Assembly: GCF_041261205.1 (NCBI RefSeq)
Contig: NZ_JBGCCH010000008.1
Span: forward strand, 299,483 to 363,482
DNA from: Catenulispora sp. MAP5-51
GTDB lineage: Bacteria > Actinomycetota > Actinomycetes > Streptomycetales > Catenulisporaceae
Direction of reading: 5' to 3'
DNA: 64,000 bases
The notes below the pieces were generated by a model. It saw only the letters and a program-made list of their open reading frames with translations. It did not search any database and had not been told where the DNA came from. The position numbers and the translations under genes are program-made. Position 1 is the stretch's first letter, and each line of letters begins with the position of its first letter. This document shows positions 15,750 to 25,123 of this stretch, one piece after another.

Positions 15750-18143
15750 TCAGCCGGTGTGGCTGGTGTTGATCTGCCAGCTGTTGCCGTTCTTGGTCAG
15801 GCCGAAGGTCGTGCGCTCGGTGGTGCTGTTGCCGTTCTTGTCCGTGTAGTGGATGTCCGCCACGACGGTGTTCGGTCCGGTCGCGGTCACGTCGGAGGCC
15901 GTGACCTGCTTGTAGCCGTTCCAGAAGATCTGGTAGTTGGCGAAGCCGTGGGCCACGTTGTCCTGGTAAGCCTGGGTCATCTGCGGCCAGGCCGCGGTGA
16001 GGTTGCCCGGGAGCAGCGCGTAGTAGTTCGACACGAACGTCGCCGGGTCCGAGGACAGGGTGGAGGCCGAGGTCGAGGCCGTGCTCGAGGGCGCGGAGCT
16101 CGTCGGTGCCGAACTCGACGCGGTGGAGCTCGCCGAGGAGGGCGGCGCCGGGTTGTTCGCCGCGCTGCTGCTCGACGGCGCGGTCGAGGGTTGGTCCGAG
16201 GTCGTGGAATGGCCCGGGGAGGACGGCTTCGAGGCGGTCGAGCTGTGCGCGACCGGCTGGTTCGGCGAGTCGTGGCTGCCGCCGGAGTTCATCGAGACCA
16301 CGATCGCCACGATCAGGACCGCCGTGCCGACGACGCAGACCGCGATCGCCAGCGCCATGCGGTTGCGCTTGGCCGGGGGCGGCGACGCCGGGCTCGCGGC
16401 CGGGTTCTTGGAGGCCGGGGGCGGGGTGGACGCGGGGGGTTCCGCGGCCGCGGCGGCTGGGACCATGGCCTTGCGCGTGTTGCGGGTCGACGACGCGGAG
16501 GGCATCGCCGAGGTCGGGGTCGCGGCGATCGGGGAGGACTTCGACGTCGGCGTGGAGGCCGGCTCCGAGGCCGGCGCCGTGACCCGCGAGGATATGGAAC
16601 GCGGGGTCGGCGTCGGGGCCGGGACGGGCATCGGCGGCGGGGTGACCGAGGCGGGCAGCGGCACGCTCGTCTCCGCGGCCGGCTCGGGGGTGAGCGTCCC
16701 GCTCTTCGCGGACGCCGCCTCCGGCACCACGATGGTCGGCGAGGGGGCCGCGAACGCCTTCGTCTCCGGGGTCAGGGCCCTGATCCCGACCGGCGGCAGC
16801 GGCTTGGCCGACAGGCGGTCGAGCCCCTGCCAGGCCTGCTTCATCGTGGGCCGGTCCGCGGGCTCGGGGCTGAGCATCCACATGATGGTGTCGGTCAGCG
16901 GACCGGAGCGCTTCGGATGCCGGATCTCGTTGCGCACCACGCGCAGCAGCGTCGCCATGGCGTTGGCGTCCTCGCCGAACGGCGGCGTGCCCTCGACCGC
17001 GGCGTAGAGCGTGGCGCCCAGGGAGAAGACGTCGGCCGGGAATGCCACCGGGTGCCCCTGCGCGACCTCCGGCGCGGTGTAGGCGGGGGTGCCCAGGATC
17101 TCGCCGGTCGCGGTGACGGTCGCGTCCCCGGCGGCCCGCGAGATGCCGAAGTCGGTGAGCTTCACGGTGCCGTCGGAGGTCATCAGCACGTTGCCGGGCT
17201 TGATGTCGCGGTGCACGATCCCGCGCTCGTGCGCGGCGGTGAGCGCCGAGGCCAGCTGCCCGCCGATGCTGGTCACCTCGGCCGGCGTGAGCACCGCGCC
17301 GGTGGCCAGGATGTCGCCCAGGCTCTGCGACGGGACGTACTCCATGATGAGGTAGGGACGGCCGTCGTGCTCGGCGACGTCGTAGATGACCACCGCGTTC
17401 GGATGCTGCAGCCGCGCGGCGATCCGCCCCTCCCGCCGGGCACGCTGATGCGAGGTGCGGACCTGCGCGCCGCTCATACCGTGGTCGGGCCGCAGCTCCT
17501 TGACGGCGACGTCGCGGCCCAGGACCTCGTCGCGGGCACGCCAGACCACACCCATCGCGCCGCCGCCGATCTCGGCGACGAGGCGGTAGCGGCCGGCGAC
17601 CAGGGGGGTGGTGGAGGCGGACTTGGGGGAGGTGGTGGCGGCGGCTGCGGCTGCGGCTGCGGGTTCGGGGTCGATGTCGGGCTCGGGCTCGGGCTCGAGG
17701 TCGGCGTCTTCGGCTTCGAGGGCCGGAGCAAGCGGCGACTCGGCTTCATCGGCCCCAGCTTCATCAGCCTCGGCTTCGAGCGCCGGAGCTTCATCGGCTT
17801 CGGCTTCCGCCTCGAGCACCTCGGGCTCGGGCTCGGCGTCGGCGGCCTGAGCTTCGGTTGCCTCGGTCTCGTCGATCTCGGCTGCCGTCGCGGGTGCCTC
17901 ATCCGAGGCCGCCTCACCATCGGCCGCCTCGTCATCGGGCGCCTCACCATCGGCTGCCTCGGGCTGGCTCGACTCCGCCTCAGCCGACTCCTCCGCGTCC
18001 GGCTCGCTCGCGCCGGCCTCGGCGATGTCCGCCTCCGGCGTCTCCGTCTCCTTCTCCGAGGTGGTCATCTCAGGAGGGGTGGATTCGGGCGCGGTCGTCT
18101 CGGGCACGGTCGTCGGCTGCCCCGCAGCGGGGTCGGCGTTCAT
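15750..18143 (-). CDS. transmembrane Ser/Thr protein kinase (PknB type)
   Basis: 797 residues. Residues 1-180 are a very acidic Glu/Asp/Ala/Pro-rich low-complexity region; 183-440 is the kinase domain with glycine loop EIGGGAMGVV, Lys215, HRDIKPGN (Asp313), DFG (Asp331) and GTPAYTAPEV. A Pro/Ala/Ser linker follows, then one membrane helix at about 610-630 (MALAIAVCVVGTAVLIVAIV), a Ser/Thr-rich extracellular stalk and a C-terminal domain of about 100 residues (YYALLPGNLTAAWPQMT onward) like the small sensor domains in actinobacterial kinases. No PASTA repeats. The acidic N-terminus before the catalytic domain is unusual. It would couple an external signal to cytoplasmic phosphorylation. Confidence 0.92.
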   Translation of the reverse strand: MNADPAAGQPTTVPETTAPESTPPEMTTSEKETETPEADIAEAGASEPDAEESAEAESSQPEAADGEAPDDEAADGEAASDEAPATAAEIDETEATEAQAADAEPEPEVLEAEAEADEAPALEAEADEAGADEAESPLAPALEAEDADLEPEPEPDIDPEPAAAAAAAATTSPKSASTTPLVAGRYRLVAEIGGGAMGVVWRARDEVLGRDVAVKELRPDHGMSGAQVRTSHQRARREGRIAARLQHPNAVVIYDVAEHDGRPYLIMEYVPSQSLGDILATGAVLTPAEVTSIGGQLASALTAAHERGIVHRDIKPGNVLMTSDGTVKLTDFGISRAAGDATVTATGEILGTPAYTAPEVAQGHPVAFPADVFSLGATLYAAVEGTPPFGEDANAMATLLRVVRNEIRHPKRSGPLTDTIMWMLSPEPADRPTMKQAWQGLDRLSAKPLPPVGIRALTPETKAFAAPSPTIVVPEAASAKSGTLTPEPAAETSVPLPASVTPPPMPVPAPTPTPRSISSRVTAPASEPASTPTSKSSPIAATPTSAMPSASSTRNTRKAMVPAAAAAEPPASTPPPASKNPAASPASPPPAKRNRMALAIAVCVVGTAVLIVAIVVSMNSGGSHDSPNQPVAHSSTASKPSSPGHSTTSDQPSTAPSSSSAANNPAPPSSASSTASSSAPTSSAPSSTASTSASTLSSDPATFVSNYYALLPGNLTAAWPQMTQAYQDNVAHGFANYQIFWNGYKQVTASDVTATGPNTVVADIHYTDKNGNSTTERTTFGLTKNGNSWQINTSHTG

Positions 18144-18297
18144 CGCAGTTCCCTAACTTCCCCCGCCGCACACGGGCACATCGTCGACGCGAGCGGATCC
18201 GACGGACCCGCGCTCATGGCGGTCCAACCCTATCGCCCATCGGGGGGTTTCGGGTTCAGGGTGTGTTTACTCGGGGGTGCTCGGGCTCGGCCCGGGC

Positions 18298-19120
18298 TCA
18301 GGGCTTCAACAGCACCGCGCCGACGGTGCGCCGGCCTTCGAGCTCGGCGTGCGCCAGGGCTGCGTCCTCCAGCGCCAGTGCGGCGTGGATGCGTGGTGTG
18401 AGACGTCCGGCGGACAGTGCCGCCAGGGCTGCTCGGCGTCGGCGCGCTGCTCGGCGGCCGGCTTGGCGAAGGTGATGCCCGCCGCCCCGACGACGGTCAG
18501 GCCCCGGCGGCCGATGACGCCGGCGTCCAGGCCAGGTCGGCGCCGTGGCCGTCGGTGACGGCGCGGACCTGCCCGACCCAGTCGGGATCGGAGTAGTCGA
18601 CGACCTCGTCCGCGCCGAGTGCGGTGACGGCCTGTGCCTTCGCCGTGCCGCCGACGGCGCCGATCACCCTGGCGCCCGCCGTCTTCGCGGCCTGGACCAG
18701 GAGCGATCCGATGCGGCCGGCGGCGGCCGTGATCAGGATCGTCTCGCCCGCCGCCAGCCTCATCGCGCTGAGCATGCCCACGGCCACGGCGCCGGCCTGG
18801 AAGACCGGGACCGCTTGCTCGAGGCCGACGTCCTCCGGGACCTCGAACAGCCACCGGGTGTCGACCACGGCCTGTTCCGCGTAGCCGCCGCCGGTCCTGG
18901 GCATCGCGGCGACCACCCGGCGTCCGACGAGTCCGTCATCGGCGCCCGGGCCGACAGCCGCCACTCGTCCCCCGACTTCCAGGCCCGGTATATACGGAAG
19001 CGGGAACGGGAAGCGCCCGCTGCGCACGATCGTGTCGCCGAAGAGCACGGCGGCGACCTCCACGTCGATCACCACCTGCCCGGCCGCCGGCGTCGGGGCC
19101 GGGGCGTCCTCCGGCTTCAG
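18298..19120 (-). pseudogene. zinc-independent quinone oxidoreductase / MDR remnant
   Basis: Reading on -, the similarity begins abruptly at VLKPEDAPAPTPAAGQVVID, lacking the first 15-20 residues of a quinone oxidoreductase. It continues through IPGLEVGGRVAAVGPG, the Rossmann motif AAAGRIGSLLVQAAK and ALGADEVVDYSD to VTDGHGADLAW near 18530. The frame then breaks: a short piece appears in a second frame (VVGAAGITFAKPAAEQRADAE) and the true C-terminus in a third (ALAALSAGRLTPRIHAALAL to VGAVLLKP, stop at 18298). A stretch of about 40-60 residues is missing between them. Start lost, two frame shifts and an internal deletion mean the gene is dead. Confidence 0.8.
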
Positions 19121-19567
19121 GACCGCAACCACCGCGACAAGTACGACCTCGTCGCGCAGATCCACGACGAGGCCATGACCGCACTGCTGGGCACGGTCGG
19201 CACGGTCGGCATGGCCGGCACGGTCGAGGACGCCACCCCGCCGGCCGAGCGCTGGGTCGCCTTCTTCGAGCACATCGACGCCTACCACCGCTTCTACGGC
19301 GCCATGCTCGGCCGCAAGGGCAGCCCCTGGTTCGCCGACCGGATGCGCGCGGCGCTGTCGGCCATGGTGACCGCGCACCTGCCTGCTGCGGAGACTGATC
19401 TGGTCCCGGCCGTCCTCGGTGCGATGTTCACGCAGTCCAGCACCTGGTGGCTCGAAGCCGGCCGGCCGGTGCCGCCGCGCGAGATCGCCGCCACGTCGGC
19501 GCGGCTGGCGGGCGCGGTGATCCGGGAGGCCGGTCGTGGATCAGAAGGCGGTGATCCACGACAGTGA
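19121..19567 (+). pseudogene. TetR-family regulator remnant lacking its DNA-binding domain
   Basis: The frame holds NHRDKYDLVAQIHDEAMTALL, the end of a TetR HTH domain, followed by a normal ligand-binding domain (HIDAYHRFYGAMLG, GSPWFADRMRAALSAM, GAMFTQSSTWWLEAG) to the stop. The HTH helices and start codon are absent; upstream bases belong to the oxidoreductase remnant on the other strand. The two genes were presumably divergent neighbours, and one deletion removed both 5' ends and the promoter between them. Confidence 0.75.
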
Positions 19568-19590
19568 TCGGATACCATGCGCCAGCCGAC

Positions 19591-19678
19591 ACCGAGCCAT
19601 CACTGAGCCATCACTGAGCCATCACTGAGCCGGCACTGAGCCGGCACTGAGCCGGCACCGAGCCGGCACCGAGCGCCA
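19591..19678 (+). repeat. 11-bp tandem repeat, eight copies, upstream of SDR
   Basis: Eight head-to-tail units of the form ACTGAGCCRKC. Copies 2-3 are identical to each other, copies 4-6 are identical to each other, and the outer copies differ by one or two bases. The array ends 12 bases before the SDR start, so it occupies the promoter/leader region. The period is close to one helical turn. Confidence 0.85.
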
Positions 19679-19690
19679 AGGAGGCCGCCC

Positions 19691-20383
19691 ATGGAACCCG
19701 TCACACTGATCACCGGCGGTTCGAGCGGAATCGGCGCCGCGACCGCCCGCGCGCTGCTCGAGCAGGGCCACCGGGTCGCCGTCACCGGGCGCGACGCCGA
19801 GCGGCTGGCCGACTTCGCCGCCTCGGCCGGCGCGGGGGAGCAGCTGCTGACCATCGCCGGCGACACCAGCGACGCCGACGATGTGGCGGCCACCGTCTCC
19901 CAGGTCCTGGACAGCTGGGGCCGCCTGGACACGGTGATCGCCAACGCGGGCTTCTCCCTGCCCGGCGCGCTGGAGGACCACGACCCCGACGCCATGCGCG
20001 ATATGGTGCTGACCAACGTCCTGGGCCCGGCCCTGCTGGTCCGTGAGACGCTCCCGCACCTGCGCGCCTCCAGGGGCCGCATCGTGGTCGTCGGCTCGGT
20101 CGCGGGCATCAGGTACACGCCGGGGAACCTGTACTCGGTCACCAAGTGGGCCGTGCACGCCCTGGTCGAGAACGTCCGCCTGCTGGTGGGCAAGGACGGC
20201 GTGGGCGTCACCCTCATCGCCCCCGGCGTGGTGGACACCGCCTTCTGGGACGAGCGCGGCGGCGCCCCGGACGCTGCCCTGACCCCCGAGCAGATCGCCA
20301 ACGCGATCGTGTTCGCGCTCAACCAGCCCGCGGATGTGGTCGTCAACCAGCTGGTGGTGCGGCCGATAGGGCAGGTCAACTGA
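19691..20383 (+). CDS. short-chain dehydrogenase/reductase
   Basis: 230 residues, classical SDR. NAD(P)-binding TGGSSGIG at 8-15, NAG at 85-87, catalytic Asn109, Ser136, Tyr148 and Lys152 (YSVTK). Arg34 after strand 2 suggests NADP preference. Resembles YdfG-like serine/3-hydroxy acid dehydrogenases by length and C-terminus (PADVVVNQLVVRP). Substrate unknown. CCAAGGAGG ribosome site directly after the tandem array. Confidence 0.9.
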   Translation: MEPVTLITGGSSGIGAATARALLEQGHRVAVTGRDAERLADFAASAGAGEQLLTIAGDTSDADDVAATVSQVLDSWGRLDTVIANAGFSLPGALEDHDPDAMRDMVLTNVLGPALLVRETLPHLRASRGRIVVVGSVAGIRYTPGNLYSVTKWAVHALVENVRLLVGKDGVGVTLIAPGVVDTAFWDERGGAPDAALTPEQIANAIVFALNQPADVVVNQLVVRPIGQVN

Positions 20384-20440
20384 GCGGGCAGGGCACCTGA
20401 GCCGGCGGGTCAACCGATCGCCCAGGTCACCTGATCGCGC

Positions 20441-23400
20441 TCACGCCTTCCACCCCGCCCGCTCCAGCACCCGCGGCGCCACCGCCCCGGCGGCCGTGGC
20501 GGTCGCCGCCGACGCCAGCACCGTCCCCCAGGCCACCGGACCCAGCGGCGTGCAGCCGAAGAACTGGCTCACGCCGGGCGTCTCCACCACCGCGACCAGC
20601 GCGACCGCCGACACCGCCGCCGTCGCTATCACCAGCGGGCTGTGACGTGCCGTCAGCAGTGTCTGGCCCAGCTGCGTGCCGACCAGCGCTCCGAGCCCCA
20701 TCGTCTCCGCGCGGCGGGGGCGGCCCGAGACGCGGCCGATGCTCCAGGCCAGGCCGGCGCCGAGGGCGGTCGCTCCGCCGCGGACGGCTAGCGTGCGCTT
20801 GAACTCCGGGTCCCACAGGTTGCTCACCGGGCCGCGGGCCAGCGGATCCTCCGTGCCGTTGGAGCGGGCCGGGGCCAGGGCGACTGCCAGGGCGGGGAGC
20901 ATGTCCGTCAGCATGTTGACGAGCAGGAGTTGGCGGGTTCCCAGCGGTGCGCGGCCGGCGATCGCGGTGCCCAGCACCGTGAAGGCGACCTCGCCGGCGT
21001 TGCCGCCGACCAGGATCGAGGCGGCGTCGCGGACGTTGCCCCACAGGGTGCGCCCCTCGCGCAGGGCTTCGGTGATGCGGGACGGGTCGGGTTCGGCCAG
21101 GACCAGGTCGGCGGCCGAGCGGGCGGCGGCCGAGCCGTGGCCGGCGATGGCGATGCCGACGTCGGCCAGCCGGATCGCGGCGGCGTCGTTGGTGCCGTCG
21201 CCGGTCATCGCCACGATGCGGCCGGCCTCGCGCAGCGCCTGCACGACCCGCACCTTCTGCTCCGGCGACACCCGCGCGAACACCGTCGTGTGCAGGACCC
21301 GCTCGGCGCGCTGGCGCTTGCTCAGCCGGTCGAACTCCGGGCCGGTGAGCACCAGGTGCGCGTCGGGGATGCCGAGCTGGGCGGCGATCGCGGTGGCGGT
21401 GTTCGGGTGGTCGCCGGTGATCATCGTGACCCGGACGCCGGCCGCGCTCAGCTCCGCGACCGCCCGCGCCGAGGTGGGACGCGGGGTGTCGGCGATCGCG
21501 ACGAAGCCGATCAGCGTCAGCTCGGTGACCAGCGCCGCGACGTCGAGCCCCGCGAGGTCCTCGGCGGAATCGAGGGACTCGACCACCGGGTGCGCCTCGG
21601 CGACCGCCAGCACCCGCAGGCCCTCGCCGGTCAGCCGGGCCGTCGCGGCCACGGCCTCGCGGCGCCGCGCGGCAGTCAGGGTACTGACACCGCCGTCGCG
21701 CGACCGCACCTGTGCACACACCTCCAGCACCGTCTCCGGCGCGCCCTTCACCGCCAGCGTCAGCCGCGTGCTGTTGGTCCCGACCGAGGCCGCGTAGCCG
21801 CGCGTGGTCTCGAACGGCAGCTCCGCGACCAGTTTCCAGTCCCCGTCCGGGCCGACGTGGCGGTGCGCGGCCTCCACGACCGCGCCGTCGGTGGCGTGCG
21901 CGAGCCGCCGCGCCGAGCCCTCCTCCGCCTCCGGGCAGGCCCGCGCCGCGAACCGCAGCAGCCGCCGGCCCTGCTCGCCGTCCAGCGGCAGATCGCCGAC
22001 GAGGTCCGCCAGCCGCGTCACCGACAGCCGGCCCTGGGTGAGCGTGCCGGTCTTGTCGAAGCAGACCGTGTCGACCCGGCCCAGTGCCTCCAAGGTGCGC
22101 GACGAGCGCACCAGCACCCCGCGCTGCGACAGCCGGCGCGCGGCGGCCAGCTGCGCGACCGTCGCCACCAGCGGCAGCCCTTCGGGCACCGCCGCGACCG
22201 CGACCGCGACGCCGGAGGCCACGGCGCGCGGCAGCGGAACGCCGCGCAGCGCCGACAACCCGGTGACCGCGATCCCGCCGACCCCGGCCGCCGGCAACGC
22301 GATCCGCGTCAGCTCGGCCAGCCGCGCCTGGATGCCGGCCGGCGGCGGGGCCGAGCCCGCGACCGCCGCCGCGCGTCCGGCCTCAGTGTCCTGACCCACC
22401 GCCACGACCAGCGCCGTGCAGCTGCCGGCCAGGATCGTGCAGCCCTCGTAGAGCATGCACGCGCGCTCGTCCAGATCCGCGCCGGGCGTGGCGGCCGGGA
22501 GTTTGGCCACCGGGAGCGACTCGCCGTTCAGGCTGGACTCGTCGACCTCCAGATCCTGGGCCGTCAGCAGGCGGACGTCGGCGGGCACCACGTCGGTCGG
22601 GCCGAACCGGACGACGTCGCCGACCCGCAGCCGGTCGGCCGGCACCTGCTGCGCCGGGGCGTCTTCGAGCCCTGCGAGCCATGCGTCACCGGGCCCTGAT
22701 TTGGACCCTGATCCGGACCCTGATTCGGCAAGCGCCGGCCGCCAGTCGACGCGGCGCGCCTCGATCTGCTCACCCATCAACAGCCGCCGCAACGCCTGCT
22801 CGGCCCGCATCCGCTGCGCCCCGCTGATCACCGCGTTCCCCGCCATCACGCCGCCGACCAGCACCGCGTCGACGCCGGAGCCGACGATCGCCGAGGCCGC
22901 GGCGCCCAGGGCCAGCACCGGGGTCAGCGGATCGCGCAGCTCCTCGGCCACCGCGCCGACCAAGCCCGTGGTCTGCGAAACCAATGGCAGAGCATTGAGT
23001 ATCCGTGCCGTCTCCCGGCCCGTATCCGTGACCGCCGCGACCCGTCCGCGCGGGGGCGGCGCGACCGGCAGCTCCCGCCGGGCACGCTCCACGCGGTCGA
23101 ACGCCTCGCGCGGCGTCAGATCGTGCCAGTTGCCGCGCACCGACGGCTCCGGCGCAGGCTGTCGGGCCACCCGCAACGCGCTCAGCGTGCCCCCGGCTAT
23201 CGCCGCGGCCATCGCGCTGTGCACCGGGCTCAGCGTCAGCGGCCGCGCGGTCCGGCGCCGACCGGTCACCGCCAGCAGCGCGCCGAGCGCGGAGCCGCCC
23301 ATCGCCAGCCGCGCCGAGCGCTCGCTGACCTGGCGCGCGGTGTCTATCGAACGCAGGATCCGCCACGCCTGGCTCAACCCCGGGCCGCACAACAACTCCG

Positions 23401-25027
23401 CGGACCAGCACACCGGCCGCCCCTCGGCGACCACCGCGACCCCGATGTCGGCGGCGTGCAGCGCGTCGTCATCGTTCCCTGATATCGCCAGGACGCCGCT
23501 GCCGCCGAGCTGCGTCAGCCGGATGTGGTCGACCAGCGGGCCGCCCGGCGCCACCACCTCGTCGGCCCACGGCAACAGATCCCCGACGCTGTCGTGCTCG
23601 GTCAGCACCACGTGCGAGGTCGCGTCCCGCGCGGCCGCCAACAGCGCGTCGGCCAGCGGATCGGTCTCCACGCCGATACGGACCCGGCCTTGGCGCGCGC
23701 CGTCGGGGGAGAGCACGTCCAGGGTCAGCGCGACCGGGCCGCCGATGGTGCCCTCGGCCGCGTCGTGCGGCTTCTCGAAACGCCAGCCGCCGACCGTCCA
23801 GGGCCCGGGACCGGCGAACCGCGGCACTTCGGAGGCACTTTCGGAGACATTGAGGGCTTCCTCGGCCGCGGTCCAGATCTGCCGGTCGGTGGCTCCCGGG
23901 CCGGTGGCCACCGCGCTGAGGATGCGCGGCCGGTCGGTACACAGGACCGAGGAATCGACGGCCACCGAAGAGATCCGGTCCAGGCGGCGCAGGCTGGAGA
24001 TGTCCATCGGCACCACGCCGTGCCGTGTGAGCTCCCAGTCCAGCATCGCGGCGAAGGCCTCGCGGCCCAGCCGTGCCGCCTTCGGCATCGTGGCGAGCAT
24101 CAGGTCGCCGGCGCGGCCCGGATCGCGGGTGGCGGCCAGCACGCCGCCGGCGCCGAGCAGGGAGGCCAGCGCCGCGCGGTCGCCGAGCTTCTCGACGGGC
24201 CCCTCCGGGAACGGCGCCGGCCGCTCGGCGCGGTGCGGGACCTCGGAGGGCAGCCCGGAGCCGTCGCCGACCAGTTCGCGTTCGCGGCGGCGCCAGACCG
24301 CCTGCCGGGCGCGGGCCTCGGCGAAGCGCAGCGCGTGGTGGCTGCTGTCGATCAGGATCGGCTCGGGGCCCTGAGCCAGCGCGTTCAACGTGCTGTTGCT
24401 GACCGCGAACAGCGCCTCGGTGTGGGTGCGGCCGATGCGTTCCTCGACGACGTGCCGGACCCGCGGCGTGGTCTCGGCGATGAGCAGCGGGACGCGCACC
24501 GTCTGCGGGACGGCCGGGATCCGCAGGAGGCGGCCGGCGACGGCGACCGACAGGCCGACCGCGTCCGCGGCCAGGGAGATGAGCGCCAGGTTCACCGGCG
24601 CGTCGGCCGAGGGGTGCTCGGGCTTTGTGCGGGAGAAGGTCTCCTCGTCGGTGCCGTGCGCCTCCTCGGCGGCCTCGATCACCTCGATGATGGCCTCGAC
24701 GTCGAGCTCCTGCTCGTCGAAGTCGACGAGGATGTGCTGGGTCACCGCGTTGATCTCGGCCCAGCGCACGCCCTTGAGCTCGCGCAGGGTGCCGGTGAGG
24801 TGCTCGCGCAGCCGGTGGTGCCGATCGCCGCTGCCCGTCAGGCCCTTGACCTCGACATGCGCCCGGCCGTCGGCGGTCCAGATCCGTCGCCGCGCTCGGC
24901 GTGGCCCGGCCTCGGCGAGCCCGGCGACCGCGTCGACGGCACCCATCGTGGACGCGGCCGCGATCCTGACGGCGCCCACGGCGATCCGATCCATTCCGAA
25001 CAGCATCTCAACTCCCGGTTTCGTCAC
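20441..25027 (-). CDS. ctpI: giant P-type ATPase, CtpI-like
   Basis: 1528 residues, like mycobacterial CtpI. Residues about 50-125 have a heavy-metal-associated-like fold without the CxxC metal motif. A first half (about 135-640) resembles a degenerate ATPase: the phosphorylation motif reads VDSSVLCTDRP and the hinge motif SGNDDDALHAADIGVAVV. The second half is a complete Ca-ATPase-like pump: actuator motif LNGES (the usual TGES with Asn), PEGLPL in M4, phosphorylated Asp991 in CFDKTGTLT (codon 22055-22057), TGDHPNTA and MTGDGTNDAAA. The transported ion is not known for this family. Divergent from a small Ala-rich gene. Confidence 0.92.
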   Translation of the reverse strand: MTKPGVEMLFGMDRIAVGAVRIAAASTMGAVDAVAGLAEAGPRRARRRIWTADGRAHVEVKGLTGSGDRHHRLREHLTGTLRELKGVRWAEINAVTQHILVDFDEQELDVEAIIEVIEAAEEAHGTDEETFSRTKPEHPSADAPVNLALISLAADAVGLSVAVAGRLLRIPAVPQTVRVPLLIAETTPRVRHVVEERIGRTHTEALFAVSNSTLNALAQGPEPILIDSSHHALRFAEARARQAVWRRRERELVGDGSGLPSEVPHRAERPAPFPEGPVEKLGDRAALASLLGAGGVLAATRDPGRAGDLMLATMPKAARLGREAFAAMLDWELTRHGVVPMDISSLRRLDRISSVAVDSSVLCTDRPRILSAVATGPGATDRQIWTAAEEALNVSESASEVPRFAGPGPWTVGGWRFEKPHDAAEGTIGGPVALTLDVLSPDGARQGRVRIGVETDPLADALLAAARDATSHVVLTEHDSVGDLLPWADEVVAPGGPLVDHIRLTQLGGSGVLAISGNDDDALHAADIGVAVVAEGRPVCWSAELLCGPGLSQAWRILRSIDTARQVSERSARLAMGGSALGALLAVTGRRRTARPLTLSPVHSAMAAAIAGGTLSALRVARQPAPEPSVRGNWHDLTPREAFDRVERARRELPVAPPPRGRVAAVTDTGRETARILNALPLVSQTTGLVGAVAEELRDPLTPVLALGAAASAIVGSGVDAVLVGGVMAGNAVISGAQRMRAEQALRRLLMGEQIEARRVDWRPALAESGSGSGSKSGPGDAWLAGLEDAPAQQVPADRLRVGDVVRFGPTDVVPADVRLLTAQDLEVDESSLNGESLPVAKLPAATPGADLDERACMLYEGCTILAGSCTALVVAVGQDTEAGRAAAVAGSAPPPAGIQARLAELTRIALPAAGVGGIAVTGLSALRGVPLPRAVASGVAVAVAAVPEGLPLVATVAQLAAARRLSQRGVLVRSSRTLEALGRVDTVCFDKTGTLTQGRLSVTRLADLVGDLPLDGEQGRRLLRFAARACPEAEEGSARRLAHATDGAVVEAAHRHVGPDGDWKLVAELPFETTRGYAASVGTNSTRLTLAVKGAPETVLEVCAQVRSRDGGVSTLTAARRREAVAATARLTGEGLRVLAVAEAHPVVESLDSAEDLAGLDVAALVTELTLIGFVAIADTPRPTSARAVAELSAAGVRVTMITGDHPNTATAIAAQLGIPDAHLVLTGPEFDRLSKRQRAERVLHTTVFARVSPEQKVRVVQALREAGRIVAMTGDGTNDAAAIRLADVGIAIAGHGSAAARSAADLVLAEPDPSRITEALREGRTLWGNVRDAASILVGGNAGEVAFTVLGTAIAGRAPLGTRQLLLVNMLTDMLPALAVALAPARSNGTEDPLARGPVSNLWDPEFKRTLAVRGGATALGAGLAWSIGRVSGRPRRAETMGLGALVGTQLGQTLLTARHSPLVIATAAVSAVALVAVVETPGVSQFFGCTPLGPVAWGTVLASAATATAAGAVAPRVLERAGWKA

Positions 25028-25123
25028 ATGTCCGTAACCTCGACGTTGGACCTTGTATGAACTGCCGATAGTTTGGTGAGTCTACGGCTCTACCCGAGTC
25101 CGACTGAGAAGGGGTGAACTGCA

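Noticed and set aside
15759..18401. 880-residue open frame on + opposite the kinase
   Set aside because: Low-complexity Gly/Arg translation; the - frame has all kinase motifs.
20930..22699. Open frames on + opposite the P-type ATPase
   Set aside because: Shadow frames without motifs; the ATPase frame is continuous and complete.
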